Positions 1 to 5,877 of a DNA stretch of 6,251 bases are shown one piece after another. Every line of letters starts with the position of its first letter. Within the stretch, counting starts at the first letter, position 1. Under the pieces are notes generated by a model. That model was not told the origin of the DNA and did not search any database. It saw nothing but the letters and a program-made list of their open reading frames with translations. The stretch covers positions 1 to 6,251 of the forward strand of contig CAMPAX010000139.1 of NCBI GenBank assembly GCA_946633495.1. Direction: 5' to 3'. Origin of the DNA: an uncultured Lachnospiraceae bacterium. GTDB lineage: Bacteria; Bacillota; Clostridia; Lachnospirales; Lachnospiraceae. The translations under genes were made by a program, and so were the position numbers.

Positions 1-68
1 ATCAGAAAATGTATGAGAATAAGATCTGGCTGAAAAAAACCGAAGCTGAGTCGATTCGAATGTCATGA
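1..68 (+). CDS. 3' end of an unidentified gene (partial)
   Basis: Reading frame 3 is open from the window edge to a TGA at 66-68 and encodes 21 residues, rich in Lys and Glu and ending in IRMS. The other two plus frames stop earlier. The stop lies 14 bases before a strong rho-independent terminator, which fits a real gene end. The tail is too short to recognise a family, so no function is assigned. It belongs to a separate transcription unit from the phosphatase gene downstream, which has its own promoter after the terminator. Confidence 0.45.
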   Translation, partial: QKMYENKIWLKKTEAESIRMS

Positions 69-82
69 TCTAATTGATTTTT

Positions 83-116
83 ACGGGAGCTGAGATGTGG
101 CTCCCGTTTTTATTTT
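83..116 (+). terminator. Rho-independent terminator
   Basis: An 8-bp perfect stem, ACGGGAGC (83-90) with GCTCCCGT (100-107), has a 9-base loop and is followed at once by a T-rich tract (107-116). It ends the transcript of the partial gene at the left edge and isolates it from the next gene. Confidence 0.9.
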
Positions 117-147
117 CGTTTTTCTCAAAATTATTTATACCAGACGG

Positions 148-177
148 TTAACATTTCTATAAAATATATGGTATAGT
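148..177 (+). promoter_or_regulatory. Sigma-A-type promoter for the phosphatase gene
   Basis: TTAACA (148-153, five of six bases of TTGACA) lies 18 bases before TATAGT (172-177, five of six bases of TATAAT), in AT-rich DNA just past the upstream terminator. The expected start is near 184, giving an untranslated leader of about 68 bases. That leader contains a weak CATGC/GCATG hairpin (196-200 with 220-224) whose role, if any, is unknown. Confidence 0.65.
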
Positions 178-251
178 CGTACCAGGTGGTTTTGTCATGC
201 ACAGGGTCTGCGCCGACGGGCATGGATTTGTAAAAAACAGGGGGAAACGGA

Positions 252-2120
252 ATGGGGAAGATAAACACCTCGGAAAATGCAGTAAATATAGAACCGGGTA
301 ATGAACAGAATAAAGAGCGGTATAAAGAGAAGAGAAGGACCCGGCTTCCGAAGGTAAGGAGGAACCGGAAACTTCTGGTTCATGTCGGTCTGATCATCGG
401 AGTGATCTTCCTCATCGTGATCGGTGTTACTGCCGTGATCCTGGTAAAAGAAAATATCCGGACGTATCTGAAGTCCAAGGAAGAGTACATGAGACCGTTG
501 GCGGATCGTCAGCTGATCAATATACTCAATTCTCCGAATATCGGGTGGTTTATCGACCGGTGGGAAGCGGACCACAGCCTGGCGTATCTTTATGTCGATA
601 AAGACATGGAGAATCCTTATTATCAGGAGTTGGTACAGGTAATTCCTTATGACGAGGAAAACGCACGTCCCGGTTATGATCCGGATCACTTAGACGATCT
701 TCCTCCCAGAATACAGGATCTTCTTGCAGGCTACTTATATACAGATATTTATATGGAACAAATGCTTAGCTGTGTCCTGATGCAGAATCTGTCCTGTTTA
801 GAGGTCGATGTCAGCGAGGAGCATTGGGGAACCGGACTTATATATATGGGGGATCTTTACTTAGAGGAGCAGGATCTGGATGAATACAGCACCGGGCTGG
901 GGGACGACTACAGTTACATTCTGGACGAAATGGAAGGCATTAAGAAGGTCAAGGAGACCGGCACTTCGACCTTTGAGCGATTCGAATCTCCGCGGGATGG
1001 AAGTTATTACTACACTTTTATCACGCCGATCTTTGATAAGGGAGAGGTGAGAGCCGTACAGATCCTCATCTATGACTGGAGCAATTATCATTCGACGGTG
1101 ATTAAAAATGCGTTATGGATCGTCGGGATCAGTACACTGGTACTTGCGCTTGCGGCTGTTCTGCTGCTGTACTTTATTAATCGCTCGGCTATCCGGCCTC
1201 TGGGAAAGGTTCAAAGGGGTGTCCGGGATTATATGGTGACGAAGGACAGCTGGCGGGTATATGAGCAGCTGAAGGATATCAAACAGCGAAATGAGTTCGG
1301 TGCACTGGCGGATGATGTTACACAAATGGCAGTGGAGATCGACCGATATACCGAGGAGGTGAAGAATCTCACAAAGGATCGTGAGCGGGTGGAAGCCGAG
1401 CTGTCTCTGGCTGCGGATATACAGAAGGGATTCCTTCCGGGAGAATTCCCGGAGGCGGCAGATTATGAGATCTATGCCTCCATGAATCCTGCCAAGGAAG
1501 TGGGCGGAGATCTGTATGATTTCTTCGATATCGATCCGACACACGTGGGTCTGGTCATCGGAGATGTGTCCGGCAAAGGTGTTCCGGCATCCCTCTTTAT
1601 GATGATCGCGAAGGTCCTGATCCGGGAATATGCAAGAACCGGAGCGTCACCTTCGGAAGTGCTTGCCAGGGCAAACCAGACCCTATGTGCCAACAATAAA
1701 AATGACATGTTCGTTACCGCATGGTTCGGTATCCTGGACCGCACAACCGGTAAGATCCTTGCGGCCAGTGCGGGACATGAGTTCCCGATCATGCATAGCG
1801 CAGAAGGCGGGTTTACTCTCGTTAAGGACCGGCATGGATTTGTTCTCGGCGGTATGGAAATGACCAAATACCGTGAATATGAGCTGGAGCTTGGAAAGGG
1901 CGGGATCCTTCTCGTCTACACCGACGGTGCTCCGGAGGCGACAAATGCAAATGACGAACTCTTCGGAACCGACCGCATGCTGGAAGCCTTGAATTCCAGT
2001 CCCTGTGAGCATCCGAGAGAGGTGATCGATACCATAGACCGCGCCATCTCGGAATTTGTCAAAGATGCGCCGCAATTCGATGATCTGACCATGCTTTGTG
2101 TAAGGTATAAAGGGCAGTGA
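252..2120 (+). CDS. Membrane-anchored sensor protein phosphatase (HAMP + PP2C/SpoIIE family)
   Basis: This 622-residue protein is a serine/threonine phosphatase of the SpoIIE/RsbU class, which usually dephosphorylates an anti-anti-sigma (STAS) protein. A basic cytoplasmic head (about 21-40) leads to membrane helix 1 (about 41-65), then an acidic extracytoplasmic domain (about 66-286) and membrane helix 2 (about 287-309). A HAMP linker follows (about 310-365, with IRPL at 314-317 and NEFG at 347-350), then a short coiled coil (366-390) and the catalytic domain (about 391-620). The metal-binding motifs are complete: VGGD (417-420), GDVSGKG (437-443), SAGHE (506-510), YTDG (556-559) and DDLT (610-613), so it should be active. 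The ATG at 252 has AGGGGG (239-244) seven bases upstream. The outside domain ends in a segment (YTFITPIFDKG, about 254-264) reminiscent of Cache sensors, but its ligand is not evident. No STAS or anti-sigma kinase gene lies in the window, so its partner is unknown. Class assignment is firm; signal and target are inference. Confidence 0.93.
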   Translation: MGKINTSENAVNIEPGNEQNKERYKEKRRTRLPKVRRNRKLLVHVGLIIGVIFLIVIGVTAVILVKENIRTYLKSKEEYMRPLADRQLINILNSPNIGWFIDRWEADHSLAYLYVDKDMENPYYQELVQVIPYDEENARPGYDPDHLDDLPPRIQDLLAGYLYTDIYMEQMLSCVLMQNLSCLEVDVSEEHWGTGLIYMGDLYLEEQDLDEYSTGLGDDYSYILDEMEGIKKVKETGTSTFERFESPRDGSYYYTFITPIFDKGEVRAVQILIYDWSNYHSTVIKNALWIVGISTLVLALAAVLLLYFINRSAIRPLGKVQRGVRDYMVTKDSWRVYEQLKDIKQRNEFGALADDVTQMAVEIDRYTEEVKNLTKDRERVEAELSLAADIQKGFLPGEFPEAADYEIYASMNPAKEVGGDLYDFFDIDPTHVGLVIGDVSGKGVPASLFMMIAKVLIREYARTGASPSEVLARANQTLCANNKNDMFVTAWFGILDRTTGKILAASAGHEFPIMHSAEGGFTLVKDRHGFVLGGMEMTKYREYELELGKGGILLVYTDGAPEATNANDELFGTDRMLEALNSSPCEHPREVIDTIDRAISEFVKDAPQFDDLTMLCVRYKGQ

Positions 2121-2159
2121 CAGATCAAATAACTACTTGAAACTTTACCGAACTGCCCT
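2111..2159. repeat. 8-bp inverted repeat spanning the phosphatase stop and the plsC -10 box
   Basis: AGGGCAGT (2111-2118) and ACTGCCCT (2152-2159) are perfect inverted copies separated by 33 bases. The left arm contains the last codons of the phosphatase gene. The right arm touches the first base of the plsC -10 hexamer. The long loop and the absence of a T tract argue against an ordinary terminator. It could be an operator-like site or chance. Confidence 0.4.
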
Positions 2160-2164
2160 ATAAT
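2137..2164 (+). promoter_or_regulatory. Promoter of plsC
   Basis: TTGAAA (2137-2142) and a perfect TATAAT (2159-2164) are 16 bases apart, in the 73-base gap after the phosphatase gene. The start would fall near 2171, leaving a short leader with the ribosome site GGAGG at 2182-2186. This suggests plsC can be made independently of the phosphatase, although no convincing terminator separates the two, so read-through is also likely. Confidence 0.72.
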
Positions 2165-2193
2165 TAAGGTATCCGGTTTTTGGAGGTGACACT

Positions 2194-2910
2194 ATGAAAC
2201 TCCTGCTGATCGTTTTAATTGCACTGTTCTTTGGCGTGTTTCTGATCCTGCCCGTGATTTTTACGTGGGCTGCCAGCCGTTTCATCGACCCCGAACAGGA
2301 ATATGACACGGACAGTCCGTTTTATCGGAAGCTCCTTTATATCGGTACGGCCATCATGCTTTCGCCGCTTCGGATCCGGGTTCATTTTACCGGGAAGGAG
2401 AAGATCCCGAGAACAAAGAAGGTGATGTTCGTATACAATCATGTATCGAATTTTGATCCGCTTCTTCTGTATATGAATCTGAAATCGTGGAACATCGCAT
2501 TTCTTTCAAAAGAAGAAAATTTTAAGATCCCGGTATTCGGCCGGATCGCGAAAAGATGCTGCTTCCTGGCCATTGACCGGGAGGATCCGCGGGAGGCACT
2601 GAAGACCATCAATAAGGCAGCGGAGCTCCTGAAGAAAAATGAAGTTGCCATCGGCGCATCTCCGGAGGGAACCCGCAGCAAGACCGGCGAGCTTCTTCCC
2701 TTCCATGACGGGGTATTCAAGGTGGCGAAAAAGGCGGACGCTCCCGTGGTGGTAGTACGGATCCGGGATACGGAGAAGATCCGGAATCAGGCTCCGCTCC
2801 GGAGATCGGACGTTTACTATGATATCGTCGATGTCATAAAGCCGGGAGATTCGGAGTGGAAGAATGTACATATGATCTCCGAAAGAGCCAGAAATTCCAT
2901 GATGAAATAA
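2194..2910 (+). CDS. plsC: 1-acyl-sn-glycerol-3-phosphate acyltransferase (lysophosphatidate acyltransferase)
   Basis: This 238-residue enzyme belongs to the PlsC/LPLAT family, which transfers an acyl chain to lysophosphatidic acid to make phosphatidic acid, the precursor of membrane phospholipids. The N terminus is a membrane anchor (about 2-26). The catalytic HX4D block is NHVSNFDP (82-89, His83 and Asp88). The second block lies around GRIAKRCCFLAIDRED (116-131). The substrate-binding block is PEGTRS (157-162), followed by FHDGVFKVA (170-178), and a hydrophobic strand APVVVV (183-188) forms block four. Length and motif spacing are normal for the family. The ATG at 2194 follows GGAGG (2182-2186) by seven bases. 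It has its own promoter and ends just before a hairpin shared with the convergent operon. The acyl donor (acyl-ACP or acyl-CoA) cannot be read from the sequence. Some relatives act on other lysolipids, so the precise substrate is inferred from the family. Confidence 0.92.
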   Translation: MKLLLIVLIALFFGVFLILPVIFTWAASRFIDPEQEYDTDSPFYRKLLYIGTAIMLSPLRIRVHFTGKEKIPRTKKVMFVYNHVSNFDPLLLYMNLKSWNIAFLSKEENFKIPVFGRIAKRCCFLAIDREDPREALKTINKAAELLKKNEVAIGASPEGTRSKTGELLPFHDGVFKVAKKADAPVVVVRIRDTEKIRNQAPLRRSDVYYDIVDVIKPGDSEWKNVHMISERARNSMMK

Positions 2911-2922
2911 TCGATAACCTTT

Positions 2923-2959
2923 AATGCGAGAGCGGACCGGCTCTCGCATTTCTACTTTT
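2923..2959. terminator. Hairpin terminator between convergent genes
   Basis: An 11-bp perfect stem, AATGCGAGAGC (2923-2933) with GCTCTCGCATT (2940-2950), has a 6-base loop. On the plus strand a modest T-rich stretch (2949-2959) follows, fitting termination of plsC. On the minus strand the hairpin begins one base after the TAG of the membrane-protein gene, but the bases past it are not T-rich. It is probably shared and likely stronger in the plus direction. Confidence 0.8.
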
Positions 2960-3416
2960 CTGTATGGATTGTACGGGTGACATCCTCCCCCACCTGAAGA
3001 GGGCGCGCATGTTTCGAACTGAGAAGGTAGCATATGATCCCGCCAAAACAAAAGATGGCACCCAGGATCATAAGTCCGGTTTGCAGGGGCGAAGCTGTTC
3101 CGGCAATGTCGAAGACACCCTTCATCGCGCTGCTGACGGTCAGGGCCGCAACGCCGGAGCCGTACAGATTCAGAGTGAGTCTGCCGGGTCCCGGGAGTGC
3201 GCGGAAAACCTGCAGGATCAGTGCAGGAAGCACTCCCAGAAGAAGCGGCCACAGGAAGAGGAAAGTCATAAATGGAGAACGTACATTATGTGAGAACCGG
3301 TCATAGACAAGGAAGAATATCAGGCAGAAAGCGCTGACGCTTCCGTAGATTATCATTCCCTTTCGAAGGCTTTTGTGCCGTATCTCTCTGTCAGTTTCCG
3401 ATGTATACAATATCAC
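2952..3416 (-). CDS. Small four-helix membrane protein of unknown function
   Basis: This protein has 154 residues and no function that I recognise. Hydrophobic segments lie at about 21-38, 47-71, 82-104 (weaker, rich in Gly, Ser and Ala) and 111-132, suggesting three or four membrane helices with a charged N terminus and a polar tail (134-154). A Pro/Gly turn (LPGPGRL, 74-80) precedes the third segment. The chosen start is GTG (3414-3416), because AAAGGAG (complement of 3422-3428) stands five bases before it. An internal ATG at 3354-3356 (residue 21) would delete the polar head and lacks this site. The gene is last in a three-gene minus-strand operon and overlaps the glycosidase-like gene by 26 bases, with its ribosome site inside that gene, so translation is probably coupled. 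The partnership suggests a role in envelope glycan handling, but that is inference only. Confidence 0.78.
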   Translation of the reverse strand: MILYTSETDREIRHKSLRKGMIIYGSVSAFCLIFFLVYDRFSHNVRSPFMTFLFLWPLLLGVLPALILQVFRALPGPGRLTLNLYGSGVAALTVSSAMKGVFDIAGTASPLQTGLMILGAIFCFGGIICYLLSSKHARPLQVGEDVTRTIHTEK

Positions 3417-4494
3417 TCACACTCCTTTCTGATTCCTTTCGCCCGTTCGTGGTAGGGTTATTGATCACTTCGCCGTTGAAATACATGGTTGTGGATCCTC
3501 CGCCGTCCAGATTGTATGCTTCGGTACAGCCCAGTTTCTGCAGGATCTCTGCCAGTTGGAGAAGACTGAGACCGGCACTTTCACTGGTCCTTCCGTCGGA
3601 AACCACCATGACATAATGCAGAGGCGAGATATATCCGATGGCGGTTCGGGGATTGCTGTTCATGGAGTGTCCGACCTCCGAGGAGGCAGTGACGGTGATC
3701 TCGCCGTCCTCCACCAGACCGGGGCCGAAGGAGTACACCTGCAGGGCTCCACGTTCAAGAAGCTCTTCTGCGGTGAAGTCTCCTTCCCGGATCACTTCCA
3801 TGGTTCCATCCTGATAGACCACCAGATCCTGCGCGTCCTCCGAGCTTGCCTGGCTGCGGTACAGGATTCCGTTCCGGATCACATATCCGCTGCTTCGGAA
3901 TCCGTAATAATCTCCGTTTACTGCCAGGATCGCGCCTGCTCGTTCTGCAATCTCGGAGGTCTTTTCCTTTACATTTCGTCCGAAGCTGTCCTCTGCCAGC
4001 CCGGACCTGAGTGATGCGACGGAACTGATCTGTATATCCGCAACATAGACCATGGTGTCATAAACAAAGTGCTTTGTCAGGGAAATGGTGGTGTCCCGGT
4101 CCTGATAAAGATACCCGTTTTCTGTCGTCGTTATGGAAGGCTCCGAAGTATCCTGCCCGATTTTGGATTCCTGGGTGCCGCTTATAGTTTCCTGTTGGTT
4201 TTCCTCTCCGGTGCCGGAGGTTTCCATACTTCCCTGACTCTTTGCTGTGGAGGAATCCCCGTCAGTGCTGTAGGACGCATCCGCATTCCGGTAAACCTCT
4301 GCCATAGCGCGCTGATCCACCTTTATGGTGTCATGAGGAAATACAAAGACATCCAGCATTGTAAATGCCGTATAAGCAGTGAGTGCGATGCCATAGATCC
4401 ATGCCCAGACATGACGGGGCTTTTTTCTTTTATGGGAACCGCAGGCGGGGGACGGGTCATAAAGCTGCCCCTGCGGCTTGATGATATTTTCCAT
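3391..4494 (-). CDS. Membrane-anchored phosphodiester glycosidase-like (NAGPA domain) protein
   Basis: This 367-residue protein has a short basic cytoplasmic head and one membrane helix (about 30-50). A Ser/Thr/Glu/Gln-rich low-complexity linker (about 70-120) probably spans the wall. The C-terminal domain (about 125-367) is of the phosphodiester glycosidase family, named for the mammalian enzyme that uncovers mannose-6-phosphate by removing GlcNAc. Family-typical motifs are AVNGDYYGFR (191-200), NPRTAIG (281-287), VVSDGR (297-302), NLDGGGSTTMYFNG (328-341) and the terminal SERSVSDIVYIG (355-366). In bacteria such proteins are thought to act on glycosyl-phosphodiester bonds in envelope polymers; the substrate here is unknown. 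I start at ATG 4494, because AAAGGA (complement of 4503-4508) lies eight bases upstream. An ATG at 4503 would overlap that ribosome site. The gene overlaps the glycosyltransferase gene by 38 bases and the membrane-protein gene by 26, implying coupled expression and a shared pathway. Confidence 0.9.
   Translation of the reverse strand: MENIIKPQGQLYDPSPACGSHKRKKPRHVWAWIYGIALTAYTAFTMLDVFVFPHDTIKVDQRAMAEVYRNADASYSTDGDSSTAKSQGSMETSGTGEENQQETISGTQESKIGQDTSEPSITTTENGYLYQDRDTTISLTKHFVYDTMVYVADIQISSVASLRSGLAEDSFGRNVKEKTSEIAERAGAILAVNGDYYGFRSSGYVIRNGILYRSQASSEDAQDLVVYQDGTMEVIREGDFTAEELLERGALQVYSFGPGLVEDGEITVTASSEVGHSMNSNPRTAIGYISPLHYVMVVSDGRTSESAGLSLLQLAEILQKLGCTEAYNLDGGGSTTMYFNGEVINNPTTNGRKESERSVSDIVYIGN
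3422..3428 (-). promoter_or_regulatory. Ribosome site that decides the GTG start at 3416
   Basis: The minus strand reads AAAGGAG here, five bases before GTG (3416-3414). It lies inside the coding region of the glycosidase-like gene, consistent with translational coupling. Confidence 0.65.
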
Positions 4495-5575
4495 GCTGCA
4501 CATCCTTTCTTCTGAAAACCCAATGTTTCTGAATATAATAGCTGAATACGGACAGCCCGGTATCGACCAGGAGCTTTGCCGGGAGTGCGGTGGTAAGCAT
4601 CGTGGTCATCAGGCTGACGAGTCCGGCGGACAAACCCATTTGCAGGATAAACAGGATGAAATACCGACGTCCGCTTCGCGTGAGCTTCTCCTTACTTTTA
4701 AAACACCAGAACTGATTCAGTGTGAAATTCATTACGCCGGAGCCTGCCCTGGCGATGACGGTTGCAATGGTGATGGTCAGTGCATAATCCGGGGGAAGAA
4801 CCTGCATCAGGATCCAGAACAGCAGAAGATCCAGTCCGGAGGAGAGAAGCGAACCTGTGACAAAACGGATCGGCCGCCTGTACACACGAAGGGAATCCCG
4901 GATCGGCCGGAAATGAGAGCATTTGTTCCCGTCCTCATACACTGTGGTGATGGGAAGCTGGAAGATGGGGACTTCCTTTACGGCATCCTCCAGCAGGTGC
5001 ATCTCATATTCGTATCGGTCCCCCTCAGTAGAGAGTGCCAGATCATAGAGAGAGCGGGGAATCCCACGGAGTCCTGTCTGGGTATCGGTGACCTTTACTC
5101 CGGTTGAAAGACGGAAGAAAGCGGAAGTGATTCGGTTTCCGAAACGGCTTCTTCGGGGAACATCCTCTCCCGTAAACCGGCGGACTCCCAGGATCAGATG
5201 ATCCGAATGTTGTTCCAGAGCTGCCATTACCCGGTGAATATCCTCGGGAAGATGCTGCCCGTCTGCGTCCGCAGTGACAATGCCGAGATCAGAAGGGTAC
5301 AGGTTTTTGGCGGCGCGGATGCCGGTGCGAAGGGCGGCACCCTTGCCTGCATTTTTGTCGTGATGGAGAATCCGGGCCCCCAGCCTTTCCGCACGAAGAA
5401 AATATGGATGGGTGCTTTCATCGCTTCCGTCATCCACGATGAGAATGTGCTGCATACCCAGTTTCGTCAGTTCTTCCACAAGATGCACCAGAGGCTCTCC
5501 CGGCTGATAAGCAGGGATCAGGATCGTGGAATGGACGAAAGATCGGCTGCCTGTATATGTTACGGAGTTCATCAT
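4457..5575 (-). CDS. GT2 glycosyltransferase fused to a GtrA-like membrane domain
   Basis: This 372-residue protein joins two functions. Residues about 14-225 form a GT-A fold glycosyltransferase of family 2, resembling dolichyl-phosphate mannose synthase or polyprenyl-phosphate sugar transferases. Motifs are IPAYQPG (20-26), IVDDGS (46-51), KNAGKGAALRTG (74-85), the metal-binding TADADGQH (101-108, Asp103 and Asp105) and DTQTGLRG (164-171). Residues about 236-352 form a GtrA-like domain with four membrane helices (about 236-259, 263-285, 303-325, 332-350), thought to help move lipid-linked sugars across the membrane. The likely job is to load a sugar on undecaprenyl phosphate and present it outside. 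The frame is open further upstream (to 5668), but AAAGGAGG (complement of 5583-5590) sits seven bases before ATG 5575, so the shorter start is used. It is first in the operon with the glycosidase-like and four-helix proteins. The sugar is not predictable. Confidence 0.92.
   Translation of the reverse strand: MMNSVTYTGSRSFVHSTILIPAYQPGEPLVHLVEELTKLGMQHILIVDDGSDESTHPYFLRAERLGARILHHDKNAGKGAALRTGIRAAKNLYPSDLGIVTADADGQHLPEDIHRVMAALEQHSDHLILGVRRFTGEDVPRRSRFGNRITSAFFRLSTGVKVTDTQTGLRGIPRSLYDLALSTEGDRYEYEMHLLEDAVKEVPIFQLPITTVYEDGNKCSHFRPIRDSLRVYRRPIRFVTGSLLSSGLDLLLFWILMQVLPPDYALTITIATVIARAGSGVMNFTLNQFWCFKSKEKLTRSGRRYFILFILQMGLSAGLVSLMTTMLTTALPAKLLVDTGLSVFSYYIQKHWVFRRKDVQHGKYHQAAGAAL
4503..4508 (-). 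promoter_or_regulatory. Ribosome site that decides the start at 4494
   Basis: The minus strand reads AAAGGA, eight bases before ATG 4494. The earlier in-frame ATG at 4503 overlaps this site and is therefore unlikely to be the start. The site lies inside the 3' end of the glycosyltransferase gene. Confidence 0.65.
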
Positions 5576-5582
5576 GCAGTCA

Positions 5583-5590
5583 CCTCCTTT
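5583..5590 (-). promoter_or_regulatory. Strong ribosome site that decides the glycosyltransferase start
   Basis: The minus strand reads AAAGGAGG followed by seven bases and then ATG ATG (5575 and 5572). This near-perfect site argues that the 31 codons of open frame upstream of 5575 are leader, not protein. Confidence 0.85.
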
Positions 5591-5610
5591 ATTGAGCGGT
5601 AGCGTTGCCT

Positions 5611-5689
5611 GATCCCGGTACATCAAATGATCGGCCGACACATACTCAGGATCATCGGTTTGGGGCAACTGCCCTTTGGCCCGGGAATC
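5611..5689 (-). promoter_or_regulatory. Potentially structured leader of the glycosyltransferase operon
   Basis: On the minus-strand RNA, the segments at 5681-5689 and 5611-5618 can form a closing stem of 8 bp with one bulged base (CCGGGAATC and GATCCCGG on the plus strand). Inside are a short hairpin from GGGCA/TGCCC (5663-5674) and a 6-bp stem ATGATC (5627-5632) with GATCAT (5650-5655). A competing stem, TGATCC (5610-5615) with GGATCA (5649-5654), excludes the closing one. The layout resembles a regulatory leader just upstream of the ribosome site, but I recognise no known riboswitch and some pairing follows merely from repeated GATC. Confidence 0.3.
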
Positions 5690-5700
5690 ATTTATTCGAT

Positions 5701-5717
5701 GTTATAGGTGCATTGTA
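5701..5717 (-). promoter_or_regulatory. Candidate -10 elements for the minus-strand operon
   Basis: On the minus strand, TACAAT (complement of 5712-5717) and TATAAC (complement of 5701-5706) each match the -10 consensus in five of six bases. They sit downstream of AT-rich DNA that could act as an UP element. No good -35 hexamer is found at the right distance, so which one is used is unclear. Either would place the start near 5695-5705, with a leader of about 120-130 bases. Confidence 0.35.
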
Positions 5718-5784
5718 GAAGGAAAAACTGAAATCATTCTGAAATGAAAAAAGAAAATAAAACAAATTAATCTAACGTTAATGT

Positions 5785-5820
5785 TTGCCAAAAGATTCAT
5801 TCATTTTCATTTGGTAGGAT
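5785..5820 (+). promoter_or_regulatory. Weak candidate promoter for the UBA-like gene
   Basis: An extended -10-like element, TGG followed by TAGGAT (5812-5820), lies 58 bases before the ATG. The best -35-like hexamer, TTGCCA (5785-5790), is 24 bases away, which is too far for a standard promoter. If real, it would depend on the extended -10. An alternative sigma factor is possible but not shown. Confidence 0.25.
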
Positions 5821-5863
5821 TCTACTTGTAAGAACGAAAGCGGGAACCGCATGGATATAGATG

Positions 5864-5870
5864 AGGAGGA
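5864..5870 (+). promoter_or_regulatory. Ribosome site that decides the start at 5878
   Basis: AGGAGGA stands seven bases before ATG 5878. An in-frame ATG nine codons earlier (5851) has only weak purines before it and would have to read through this site, so 5878 is preferred. Confidence 0.8.
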
Positions 5871-5877
5871 CAGGGAA

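Larger units (their letters stand above)
5576..5877. other. Divergent intergenic region of 302 bases
   Basis: This gap separates the minus-strand envelope operon from the plus-strand UBA-like gene. The half near the operon (5576-5690) has balanced composition and holds the ribosome site and potential leader structure. The centre (5720-5812) is strongly AT-rich and contains the 8-bp palindrome TAACGTTA (5773-5780) and a TTCATTCATTTTCATTT run (5796-5812). Candidate promoters for both directions are listed separately. I see no convincing small gene, RNA family or mobile-element scar in it. Confidence 0.6.

Noticed and set aside
219..231. 13-base direct repeat GGCATGGATTTGT, also at 1831-1843
   Set aside because: One exact 13-mer match is not surprising in a window of this size, and the copies sit in unrelated contexts (leader versus catalytic-domain coding).
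2506..3252. Minus-strand open frame of 248 codons across plsC and the membrane-protein gene
   Set aside because: It lies antisense to well-supported plsC motifs and in another frame of the membrane-protein gene. Its product is rich in Arg, Gly and Pro without recognisable motifs. It is a shadow frame.
4478..5107. Plus-strand open frame of 209 codons opposite the glycosyltransferase gene
   Set aside because: It is antisense to the GtrA and GT2 regions, which carry clear family motifs, and the product has no domain features. It is a by-product of codon bias.
5576..5668. 31-codon N-terminal extension of the glycosyltransferase
   Set aside because: It would begin at TTG without a ribosome site and read through the strong AAAGGAGG that serves ATG 5575. 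GT2 proteins normally start shortly before the IPAY strand.
5623..5691. 22-codon minus-strand open frame in the leader as a possible leader peptide
   Set aside because: No ribosome site precedes its ATG and the peptide has no run of regulatory codons.
5773..5780. Palindrome TAACGTTA as an operator
   Set aside because: It is only 8 bases long, in AT-rich DNA, with no extended symmetry or second copy, and is not placed convincingly against a promoter.
5851..5877. Earlier in-frame ATG for the UBA-like protein
   Set aside because: It lacks a good ribosome site, while AGGAGGA is ideally spaced for ATG 5878.
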